Assembly: GCA_936450465.1 (NCBI GenBank)
Contig: OW388292.1
Location: 10,869,756-10,933,755 of the forward strand
Length of the DNA: 64,000 nt
From: Gibbula magus
Taxonomy: Eukaryota > Mollusca > Gastropoda > Trochida > Trochidae
Direction of reading: 5' to 3'
In this document: positions 11,050 through 23,800 of the stretch, piece by piece
How the letters are laid out: each line of letters begins with the position of its first letter
Position numbering within the stretch: position 1 is the first letter of the stretch
Made by a program: the position numbers and the translations under genes
The notes under the pieces: model-generated
Told to the model about the DNA's origin: nothing
Seen by the model: the letters and a program-made list of their open reading frames with translations, nothing else
Database searches by the model: none

Positions 11050-14000
11050 GGCCTTCTATCTTCTTGAATTCCCTTCTCGTTGTCTAATTATCACAGTCAC
11101 GTAACGTCCGTTTCGCCACCTGATGAATTGCCATTGTATTGTAATATTTATTGTAATAGTCTACTATCCAGAACAAATGCTCGCCATAAACGTTTTAACG
11201 CTACCAAATACTTGTATAAACGGGGAGAGTTGTGTTGTCCATTAACGATCAACTAGACAAGGACATGTTCTCGTGTTCCTGTGTCATTCTTTGTGAGCAC
11301 AACGCAAAAGTACAAGTTTTATTTAGGTGATAACACATACTTTATTGTAGCTTGCTTTTTCAGAACCCGTTTTTGCGTTTCAAAATAAATGTACATGTGC
11401 ATGGAATGTTTGTTTGCGCGAGGTTTCTAAGATTAAACATGTATATCTTGGATTAGCACATTTACTTATATCACGACCGTTGCCCCTATTGTCAAGTCAC
11501 TTAACTTCGGGAAATGTCAATAATATTAAACGAAATACCAGCAATTTTCCAACACATGTACGATTCGACAGTCACTGTGTGGTTATCTGACTTTACATAT
11601 AATATAAATTAATTAAGATATCTCCTAGGCTAAAAAAAAAACATTTTCAAATCCGCATTCATAGCGCAGCGGAGAAGACCTGTCGTCAACGCTGTCGTTA
11701 GTTACGTGCACTGTCTAGTTCAACATCCAGAATTTGACAACAGTCTGTATTGGGTATTGAAGTTCGTTAGTTATTGTGCCTGACTTGAACAATGGATTTG
11801 GCTATTGTTGAAATCTTGTCTTTCTGTTTCCTTCGTTGATTTGTAATTTGGTATCTAATGTGAATACAAGGCCGTGTGATGACAAAATATTTTGGCACTT
11901 TCAATTTAGTTGAGATGTTGCAGTTCGAAATGATGCAGCGTCTTTTTCAGCATCAAAGAAATCACGAGGTAATATCTAATATTCCTCCAGTATTGAGTAA
12001 TTGAGATCAATAACTTTATTCACCTAATATGATTATCGTCGTGCTTGTTTTGTTCAAACAGACACTGTTCTAGCGTTTCACTTGTTTGCGTACAAAGTTG
12101 ATCTTCAAATTCGACATTGTATTATTCAAATATATTGCAAATGACATGGTTATAAACGACCGTGTCATGAGTGCTTTCATGTTGCCTTTCCTACCTGAAT
12201 ACCGACATGTCGATTGTGTATTTCTGCAAATCCATGAAGGCACGCTAAGGTTATCTTAAATAGAGAACTTTACATAAAAGCTGACAAGATGTTTGTTCCA
12301 TTTAGTTAGAATTAAGATTGCACTCGCGCAACTCCCTTAGCAGCCGTGTATTATTCCCCGGATAGCGCATTCATTAAGGCTTGTACGAGGCGAACCCGTC
12401 GACGGAATCCTGTATCAAAATCTTCTCAAAATACTCAACATTATAATATGTTTTTCCCTTTTTCTTTAAAATTGAATAATTATGCTATCTGCTTTAAAAT
12501 GTGTTGTTGTGTAACAAGCTTTGTTAGGAGAAACGATGTTATGTGCTGCAAAATAAACATCAATCAATGGATGTTCAACTTGAGAAACATAGCCTAATGC
12601 CTCAGTGCAATCGATTCCCCTCGTTAGTTATACCTCGCATCTCCAACCACTGGCTAGTGTACAACTTGCTGCATTTCCTTTCCTTTTCATAACGTAGTGG
12701 AGCGCTACACCTGAACTCCACAGCGTATTCTGCTCCGCTAACACAGACCCGTTGAGGGAATGCAGCAAGGCTTAAATCAGTCAGTACACGTCACTGGCGC
12801 GAGTAATAACTTGCTAAGCTGCAAGCACGTGTGGGGAGGTGGACATCCACCAACGCAGATGACTACGTTAAAACATTCACGTGTAGTTAATAGAAGGCAC
12901 GTGAACCAGCATTTCAGTTCTCAAAAAACTAACATTTTGCATGGTTCAAGACTTACAGACATTTGAATAGACCTAGAATAGTACGAATGAAAGAGAATTT
13001 AACAATTAACACACATAATTTTATTCTTCAATAAATGAAACAAATTTTTAACATATCACAGACCGTCATGACTACATTAACATCAACAAAGATGAAGAAT
13101 TTGGCAATGTTTATATGTTCTTATTGACATTATTAACAACTAAACATAGTATACAACTTCAAATTAACGGACAAACTCACTGATGATACATGAACAATTT
13201 ATGAAATATCCAAACAATTTGATAAGTAAATATTAACGAATTAATACAAACTGTATTGTCACTATAAACGTTTGTAATTTGAATACGATATTTATTATAA
13301 AGAACTCTTAGAGTATAAAAGGCACTTAACTTGAAAACAAGTTATTTATTTGAAATTGGGTTTCCTCTTGGGAATAGTTTTAGCCATTTTCCAAACTTTT
13401 TATTGACTTTTGGGTTGCTTTGAAAAACTTTTCGCACGTAATAAATCTTCTATCAATACTAAACTGATTCTTTTTCTTTTACTCTTTAAACAAACGGAAA
13501 ATGTCAGTTTTGATTTAAACATATGTACAAAACAACATCTTCAATAACGAGCAATGTTTTGAATACAATCACAAAACGATCATTAAGCAAGGTTGTTAAA
13601 TGATCCAGTCAACATTGATAAACTCATCTCACTTTGCTTGAATTTGTATTGTTGTAAGTAAACAATTGGCCATGTTATTTACTGTCACTTTACTTCTTAC
13701 TTCTTTCCCTTTCTTCAATACATATATGACTATCACTTGTGATATGATTTAAACAACATGTTCGTGTCCATTTTTATTTGATGCATTTGTGTCCATCGGC
13801 AGCCGGGGTGTAAAACCAAACTGAGTCGTCCAAAATTGATTACCGTTCTGAGTGGTTCCGTGTAAAGAAACCAATACGATACTGGTTTGGCACCTTTCCC
13901 GCACTGCATTGTTGAGACTGAATGTACTCTAACAAATAATTAAACGAATTATTGTTTGTGATATATTGCAGCTTTTTGATAGATTAAACTAGAATAAAAG

Positions 14001-14063
14001 ATGTCTCTCGCAATTGTGTTATTGCTTACATTTGATTGTTTGATATAGTTACATATTTCAAAC
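11050..14063. other. Intergenic, no gene seen
   Basis: AT-rich sequence with several AATAAA/TTTATT words and no supported coding frame. The 83-codon frame at 12346-12597 has no recognisable features. Confidence 0.5.
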
Positions 14064-14069
14064 TTTATT
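14064..14069 (-). terminator. Candidate polyadenylation signal of the GPCR gene
   Basis: TTTATT on the plus strand gives AATAAA on the minus strand, about 485 nt after the receptor stop codon. It is the nearest canonical hexamer noticed, but such words are frequent in this AT-rich DNA. Confidence 0.3.
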
Positions 14070-14551
14070 GCATGAACACGAGGGCTTCATTTATAAATTG
14101 TATAATTGAGTATCGATTGTGGGTAATGTGTAACATAATTCTATAACAAAATACTTCAACATACAATTTAAAAACGTATTTTGTCTTGCATCATATTTTG
14201 TGTTGCAGATTGTTTTGCCATCATGGATTCAGCCAAGATTATGAATAGTATAAATCAGAGTAAACAGAAATACATATCATTATTATAATTTCATTTCGGC
14301 TTGACACAGGAACATGTTTTTTAAGAATTGAGCGTAATATCTGATCTGATTAATTGGCTGTGTGCGCCGTAGTTTCGGATCCCGGTGGTACAATCATAAA
14401 CAGGAACTAGTCGAGAATACAATGGTTCCGTCATGAGCAAGAAATGAATGATGTTTCAGGCAAAGGTTCCCACATCCTCCGAGTCAGTGTCCTTGTCCCT
14501 AGAGTAGCAGCAGTGTGTGTACACCCACCACGCACACCGGCTCCTTAGTTG

Positions 14552-14806
14552 TCAATCATCTGACGAACTACTTTTCGTCCGCAAAGAAATCTTAGTTTGG
14601 ATTGTTCCATTAGTGCAGTTGGCCCTGGACTCGAGTTCGTAGTCTGATCCAAGAAGTTTTCGTCCAAGACATGAGTGCATCTTCGTTTTCTTACACACAT
14701 GGGTCCGACATGCGGACCTCATACTTTTTCTAAAGTTCCTCGACATGAACCCGTAGATGATTGGGTTGAGACATGACTGTATGTATGGCAAGCAATCCAG
14801 CACTAT
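14552..14806 (-). CDS. GPCR exon 6 (TM7 and C-terminal tail, stop)
   Basis: The acceptor is TTCTCTCATTTCAG. The exon encodes TM7 with NPIIY, helix 8 (FMSRNFRKSM), candidate palmitoylation cysteines and a Ser-rich end, with TGA at 14552-14554. Confidence 0.93.
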   Translation of the reverse strand: MVLDCLPYIQSCLNPIIYGFMSRNFRKSMRSACRTHVCKKTKMHSCLGRKLLGSDYELESRANCTNGTIQTKISLRTKSSSSDD

Positions 14807-17800
14807 CTGAAATGAGAGAAATGTCTGGATAAGAAATCACGTATAGAATGTATATTACATAAACATTTGTAGCTATATATTATACATATGAATACATGTT
14901 CCTATTTAATGTTAAACTTTACATACAATTTATATGATATACATTCGATATCATTTTCACAAATACACGTTGTTTTTCATGTTTTGTAGTTTTCAGTGCC
15001 CTTTTTAAAATGATTATGATAGTTCAGTCTTTGATGTTTATAAGAGTACAATGTTATGCACTAACTATTCAATGTGCACATAAGCTGTCCAGTTTGGAAA
15101 TAGTTCAGACATCTTACCTTTGCAGTGAAGGCAGATTGGTACCACATGAATTCCAGATTCATTCTCTGTAATATTCGAATGATCAATTTCGGGCCCCACG
15201 AGAGCAGAAACACCACTATAATTGTAATCAGCATTTTTATTACCTGAAATAGAAAAATGTTTGATCCGTGAATAACAATCAAAATTTAGAAAATCTTTGC
15301 AATTATGCAATATATTTGAAATTCATAAAAGCAAAAGATTTTCCTGCCCTTATGAATTAAAATAACTTTTTAATTCCAGCTTATTCATGACAAACTCCAT
15401 CTAGTCCGTGTATTATGATTCTAAACATATACCAACTAGTCACTTCTGACGATGTCATTACTCTATAATATAAACAAATTAACTTCATTACATATATAAA
15501 TGAATAATTGCAATAATAACCTGTTTCCGTGCTCGAAGTACTTCCACACTGTGTTCGCGTGTCGCCCTGTTGACGAAGTTGCGTCGGGAACGATGCCATT
15601 GTCGTGCCTGTGTGGGCGTCTCGGGAACCGTTAACCTCTTCAGTGTGTCGTCGGAGGAAAAACTCTCACTTTTACTGAAATGAAAAATATCACAAAATGC
15701 TAAATATATGGAAATGGTCTTAAATGACGCTTGAGGCAATCCAATTTGATGAAAATTACTGTTCAACTGTTTACACTCACGGTAAATTCTCTGTGTGCTT
15801 GGTACAAAAGTTCAGACAGTAAGTATTCACTTCAGAAGATTGGTGTCGTTACCATTTAAACAAGTTCAGATTGCATCCAGCGCTCACCTCTCTGACATTG
15901 GCGCAGTAAGATTGACAAGCTGACGGGAACTGATCCACAAGACTTGGATAACAAACATGTAGCAGAACAACATGATGAGGGTGGGGGCGGCGAACATGGC
16001 GATGAACTGGTACACGGAGAAGATGAGACGGTCCTCGGTCTGGACTCCAGTGTCCCCACACAGGATCATCATCACTGTCGTCTCGTTGTTGTAGTACGTG
16101 ATCCGCTCCGTGTTCTGCATATACATCATACCATATGTTACTTTATTGTTCACATTTCCCACTTGGCGGGGGTAAAGCTCTAACTGTGTACCTAATGTAA
16201 CTGATATTCATCGATGTGGTCCAAACAAATACAAATTATTTCCCTACTTCACAATCCTCAATCTTTACAAAGAAAAGTGGATTTAATGTATTGAAAAAAT
16301 GGAAGAGGAAAGTTAACTTTGTATACTGACGATGAGATTAGACGCCACACTTCCTTCCCTCTGACGCCTGATGCCATAAATATGATACACAGGTTACTTG
16401 CACATTAGAAACATTACAAGAACCTGTTCGTTTCGATATTTTACAAAAGGTAAATGTTACGTTACCTTACACAATTTGTACAACATGTACAAAACACAAC
16501 TAAAGCTGAAATGCAAAGTTACTTCGATTGATCTGTTAAGGAAAGAGCTGTACATTTAATAAAAGTTTACGTGAATTCGGTTTTTCTGACAAAAGCAAAG
16601 AAGAAAATATATTGAAAACATTTGTACATTCTTGGTCCTGCATGATTATTCAACTTAAATTGATACTTGAAAAAGAGTCCATTATGCATTAAAAATTTGT
16701 ACCACAAAATTCATTCTTATAACACAAGTCACAGTGCAAACTTACTTTAAACTGTTCAAATAGACATTACTTGCAAACTAAAGGAAATTGCCGAATACAC
16801 AGACAATCAGGAATTCAGTTTCTAAGCGTTTTGGGGTCATGATGTTAAGAGAAATTGCTGATCGAATGTATCCACAATAATGTTAGAACTTGTGCCCATG
16901 ATCACGCTATGACATTCAAACAATTGTTTTTCAAAATGTGAGAGATCATTGCTGCAACAAATTGTAATTCAGATGTAAACGAAATATCTATTAAATTATA
17001 TTTACAATGACACTTACGTAATTACATCATAATAAAATTAAACAAGCCGCATTTTAGCAAACACAGTAACCGTTTGAAGAATTTTCCTACGCTCACGTTT
17101 AAAGCAGTAATTGTAATTCGATGATTTTCGAAAATGATCGTGTTTGCAAGCGTGAAATTATTATGTTATGTTTTAATTACTTTTGAACCTTGACGACTTT
17201 ACACATTAGTGCATGTTTTTCGATATGACAAGAGATAATTAACTGTGTAGTGAAACGTGAGAAACACATTACAAGTACAATTCGCTGAATACAATGAAAT
17301 TATTTTTATGTTGAATTAATTTTTAATCAATGTACATGAGATCCGCATAATCCCTAGGTGTGACTTTTGAGGGTTAGACCTATCTCTGCATTATACTTTG
17401 TGCGGTTTCCATGGAATCCAGTTAAACAGTGACTAATGGGGAAGTCACATTGTCTCCTAAACTATATATATGCAATCCCCACCAAACTTGGTACACATGT
17501 CCACCATAATCCCAAGATGTACCTTTTGCGGATTAGATCATTTATATTCTTACGGTTTCCAAGTAAACCTGACTTTAATAGAGTCTGAACGAGAGATTCA
17601 TGTCGGACCTACCTTCATGCGTTTTTGTGTTTCGGCAACTTACATGGGGACATGAGAAGGCAGAATGGTAACCCTATACATATTTAACTAAATGGTTCCA
17701 TGTATAAAGCAAAAATAACACAGTTATCATGCATTTACGGATTTGAATGTTTATATAGTAGAGTTATGTAAACAAACGTTGCTCAATAAAGAATATATGT

Positions 17801-20800
17801 TTGTGTAGAAATACTTAATAATATGGTAATAAATAAAGTGTGTGATTGAACTATACAACTTACCATAACATGGAATGTGGGAGCAGATAGCCCGACGGCG
17901 ACGATCCAAACACAAGGTAGTATTTTCTTTGTGTTGCCCAAAGTACATACAGTTCTGGCTTTCATGGGATGAACAATGACGATATATCTGGAGTGAACAA
18001 AAGCGTGTTCTTTATAATTTTGTAAATCAATTAAAACATAAATACTTCATTTCAATGTATCACATCATATCGTCCATATTACAACTAAATACAATGGTTT
18101 TATCATAGTAGTCTGTCCTCGAGACCCCTAAATTTGTAAAGAGCCCAGGTAAGGCTACAATAATGCTAAAGAGCTCCATATGAACATGAAATGATCTCAG
18201 AAGCCCATTTATATTTAAGGAGTCAGAAATTTGCTGAATCCCTATTGTTATTGTCGTATTTATCTTTATTATTTCACGATTTTGTGTACAAAAGTTAGGC
18301 TAAAGGTCTGAAGAAATTTCAACCAATCTTTACATGCTGAAGCTCTTAATGTGGACAAGACCTATGAAGCTTTTGGGCCCAAACGGCCCAACCATTGAAG
18401 GTTCAGATGCGGATCTAAATGTCGATTCTTAACCTTGGAAAAAATCGAAATGCACTTCGAGACTTGCATTTTTAGAATAAAAATATGTGCAATAATAACA
18501 CAAGTAAAAAGGTAAATCATGGCGAATTAGTAGGTCATGGGGGTTTAGCCGCCATTTTTATTTTCTATACAATAATTTGATTTTGACATAGTGAAATGTG
18601 GGTCTCAGTAATCCTAGAGACTTTCTTTCTTTCTTTAACACATGCGCAATAACAATGAAACGATAGCTAAACTCATTATATTTTAAAGGATAGATGCAAT
18701 GACATATGGTCCAAATCGGATTCATTAAAATGGGATGTCAATTTGACAATTGCTCGATTTTAAATTTCTGAAATCGGTCCATAAATTACCTATATACGGC
18801 TTTTTAAAAAAACGCATATTTTAGCCCCGGCGACCAGAATGAAAGTCTGCGGGGGTGTGGCCCCTGAAGGAATGACTTCTGTGACGTATCAGGAGGAATC
18901 TGATTTTCAGCGATACTCATAATTCAACGTAATTTCGCAACATTTTGATTGTTAATTTCACAACGAAATATTCGATAAACCAACTTAAAATTCCCATATA
19001 TCGAATGTTTAGATACCAAGCTAAGTAATTCCGCATATGACAAATACACAATTATTACATAAACATGTATTTTTGGCGATGTAATACACCTCATAAATTC
19101 TTTTAGCGGCAGTGATATCATCATTAATTAATTAATGAGACTCGGCGGAGTAGCTGTCTAGCCGGACCCGTCTGTCGCTTATCACAGTCACGCCTCAGTG
19201 AGCATTTTCAAAATGAATCGCCCTAATAAATGAGGTAGTGTTAAATTGGGTGAATGAAAATCGTCTTAAATATCAATTGCAAGTGTATATTGTCTCGATT
19301 TTATGCTCAATTGATCCCGATAAACAATATACGAAGAGGTAATCATCTGTCATTCTTGAGAAAAATGCATTTCATCAGATCTTTAAATAATTCAGTCCGT
19401 TTATCGTCGCTTGCTTCTGTGTTTATTTTCATTTTTATTCAGACTAAACGTAAGGATCTTGGCAGTGGATTGGACCACACTCACTGAATAATTAACTGAG
19501 ACACACATTAATATTTCATGAAATTCTACCGATCTCAATATCTAATTGATGTTTTGAGAAGTTAGTAACTGCTTTTATACATTTTATACATGCATATAGT
19601 TCAAATCATCACATTCATGTAATATCAGTTTGGGCTAACTTTAGGCAAACATTATAAACAACATATTTAATTAGTCTCTTTTAATTTAACAGTGAAAATC
19701 GTGAGATGTCAATAGCGCAACTTAAAACAATCTATTACATCTGACGGGAGGGTTCAATTCTCGTTCCATCAACCATATTCTCACGATGTATTCCCACAAG
19801 AGTTATACAATGGTGTTTAGGATTGCAGTTGTGGTGATGAGTGTACGATGAATCTCGCGAACTGCTTAATGGTGCGCCCAAGAGCTTTATTATTTTTTCT
19901 TATATCATTTAAGCACGCACTGCCCATGGGGTTTCGCTTTCTTAACAGTACATATCAAGTTATGATGAATTCTTTACTGCTATTCACACTTCCGCAAATT
20001 GTGCTTTAGGTCAAATTATTAAATACATTACAGCTCATCTCAAAACGCAAATACATTCAACACAGCTATTAAGAATTACACAGTGAACGATGGTTGCATT
20101 TTATGACAACAATTAGCTCAGTGACGTAGCAAATCATGGAGAAATGGAAAGTGGGTTTGTGAGGGATGTCTTTAGAGTGTCTAAAGTTAAAGACAAAAAC
20201 CGGATACTTGTCATTTAGTAAGAGATAGTGTGCACCTTCCATGCCAAAGAGAACTTTTCTTCCAAATGTAACGATATCATTGGATGCCATCAAAACATTA
20301 TACTTTAATGAAGGGACTTTCGCCGCTTCAGCATTGTCGTTAAATAGCCAAATCTACTCTTACTTGGAGCTAATGAACACTTGTTAGCATGAGCAAGAAC
20401 AAAATCTGTTTTATTCGTCTCACAATGCCAGGTTCGTATTTACAGAGCTCCAGGGAGAGTGGTATCCAGGGGTCAACATGTTCAATTAGTCCTATATACC
20501 GCCTGAGGTCTCACAGTGTCCTTGGGAACAACGCTTGTTTCTCACTATTCGTCTGTTCCTTACGTAGTAATAACCTAGTTTTATCATAGACAACAAATGT
20601 AATATAAGTTCATTTTCTGTTAACCTCACCACGATATATATATTTAGTACATAATACATTCTTATTGTAAACATTACAATTATTTTGAGATTGTACACAA
20701 TTTGTGTACAGGAACATTTACATGTATGTACGTACACCACATCTAAACTATCGATGGTTGGTAAGATAAGTATTGTTTCTGGCTGAAAGTTTTGGTAGTC

Positions 20801-23800
20801 GACAATTGTCAGCACACATAGATCTCCCCCATCATTCATGCCAGAAACACTGTAAAAAGCATAACACAATGAACGAAGCTTTGACTGAGTGGTTTCAGAT
20901 GGTTTCCTAACGTCTGTTTGTTTCAGTCTCTGGTGTCTCCAGTTAGGCAGTGTGGACTGGAATAACATGAACACTTGCTTAAACCTTTCACAGATGATGA
21001 TATGTTTGTCCCATCTTTCTTTTGTATAAAACTGAAGTATGTATAACGGGCCTTAAAACTGTTCTATAACTAGCACTACACTTTTCTATATGATAAGTAC
21101 ATGTCCATAGAAAACATTACATTCAAAGTACATGATATGATATGTAATGTGTGATAATATTAATGCACCCCTGTAAACGTCTTAAAGGCAGAATCCTGTA
21201 TTTCTATTGCATTTCTATACACAATTTTATGATTATTGTGGAGTATGCGTACATGTATTATTTCTGTGAACTTAGACACGTCCTAATGCCTTTTTGTTAA
21301 TATTTGGTTCGCTCAAATAAGTGAATGAAATGTATTGGAAAAATAATGTCAACAATAGTAAAACACCCTTCTCTCTTCGGAAAATCAAGTAAAAAATTAG
21401 TGTACATGGTTCTGTATGTCATGGGTATCTTTTTTTACAATAAAATTTGTTCACAATAAAACGGTAGCAATGCAATATTTTGTTTATACGCAACATCGTT
21501 ATTGCTTGGGGGGCGCACACGCCCCCAAATGGGTTGATATTCGACGTTATATTACAGTTGGAATTTTCTAAACAACTTTCAGCCACTGACATACGTTGTC
21601 TTTGTATCTTAACAATTCTAAAGACCAATGAACAGAGCTGTAGCAAATTATGAACCACGTGACATTGTGGGTAATCCGAAAAATTGGCAGAAACAAATGG
21701 GGAATTTGAGTTTTTTGTATTTGTCATATCAACATAATTTCTCCTTATTTTGCCATTAGAAACTTTAATAAACTTGTTTACCGTATATCAATTCAAAACA
21801 ATATTACGCAAAATGAGCGCCTTAGTACTAATTCAGTACATGCTTTTCCATTCCAGAATCGGAAACCACAATCCATTTTGATAATAACTGACCTACTTTT
21901 CCTAGAGTCCCAATTTGTTACCTAGAACTATTGCGGGGCCATGTTCAATAACGTAAACGCTGAGCGCGCATATTATGTCCCGTCTGGATTGAATACCTAG
22001 CTGCGCTTTATAAGGATAGTCTGTTTGTTGTATTTCTGAACAATTCTTCCGCTCTGATCCTGTCATTCCATATTTTCTCACTGCAGCATTTCTTTGTAAT
22101 CAAAGTTCGAACTACACAAATGAACAGTTAGGTTTTAAACTTTGTCAATGTACATAACAACTTAAATTAGCCAAATATGAAATCATTCTATTCCTCTCGC
22201 ATCACGGTAGATTCTACATCAAGACGGTTGATTGTAGCCTACATAGACAGGTTTTATAGTTTCCATTCTGCGGCGTAAATATAGAATCCGTTTGCCACTC
22301 ATTTTTCTCTTACAAACCACTTGGGGGCCTACCTTCATGGATATTACAGGCAGATGCGAATGCAATTGTACTGTTTAACATGAGGGAATTCAAGTGTAGA
22401 ACGCAAATTAAAAAATAAAGATTCGAGGAGAGCAGAATAGATATCAATACTTATTACATACGTGTTCTGAATATCTTTATGAGATAATTTTGGCTATTTG
22501 AAACAAGTGTTGTGTAACCAGTTGAAAATTATTCAACGAGTGTTTTGTAACTGAAACAAGTTAGTCAATAGTGACGTCATAATGCCGTACTACTTTCGCC
22601 ATCAGCTGATCGAGTACAGCCGAACCCACTCGCCACTTCAGTTTTTCAGTTCATGATATCTTTTTCCTGTACGTATTTTGGGCTATTAATGAACTTGTAT
22701 CATGGCAAAAATAGATGTGCAAAATTTAAAATAGAGAATTCGGGTTCCGATCTCGAATATTTTATAATAAGATCACAATAATAGTTTGCTTCAATTTAGT
22801 CTAGGAAGAGTTATCTCCCTTTTGTTTAAAACGGCCGTTTTTTTGTCAACGCGAATTCCGTGTTTCAGGAGTAAAATCGTATAGTTTATAAATGATTGCG
22901 TTCAGGATCGGCATGCATAATCAGTTTTTGATGCGATCAACGTCCAGATATACACGTATGAAGTTCAAAATAAGAAGCTTTCATGTAGAAACGTTCAGCA
23001 AGGATGGTTGTATGAAAACAGCCGGTCAAGGAATGACGACCCCCGTCGACGTCAACAGCGTCAGTCTTTGTTGTTTAAGCGCTGCTTGATGTAATGATTA
23101 ACGACATTGATGACGACAAACATTGTGATAATGACTGTGTAAATGTGATATTTTATGTAGAAGCGAGCAAGAGCGTAACGGAAAACGGGACTACATTTTT
23201 ACTAATAAATTACGGCTTGAATGACTCCACCTAGATTAATTACGCAGTATTAGTAGTATTACGCGGTAATGTCGCGCATAGTCTGATGCTTGTCTCAAAT
23301 GAATATCAAGTTTCGTATGTAATACATAGAATACATAACTCGTGAGTGTTGAATATCGAAAATATTCCAACTCAATATTTTTAAATTTTGTGATCTATTC
23401 ACTCGCTTTCGCTCGTGAATAAATCACAAAATTAAAAAATATCTCGTTGGAATATTTTCGATATTCAACACTCACTCGTTATGTAATCTCTATTTATTCT
23501 ACATGTCTTCATGCAGTCATCCGCGGTGGTCTATTGGTAAAAACGGCATCTTCATTGAGAAGAGTTATGGGTTCGATTCCCTCTATTCTGTTTTGAAAGT
23601 TTTAAACTTTTGTTTTCGGATCAAGTCGGATCAAGGCCTTCTCGATTATCCAGAGTATACGATCCGATAAATCTATAATCACTAATTTATCGGAGCGTAT
23701 ACTCTGGATTATCGAGAACGTAGGTAAGGATGGAATCTATAAAGCTGCTAGGTTATATTTTAAAAAATCGGTAAAACCTTAGTCGTAGTAAAACAAAATT

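Noticed and set aside
23519..23590. Functional tRNA gene
   Set aside because: A and B boxes are present, but the acceptor stem does not pair and the anticodon loop is too short.
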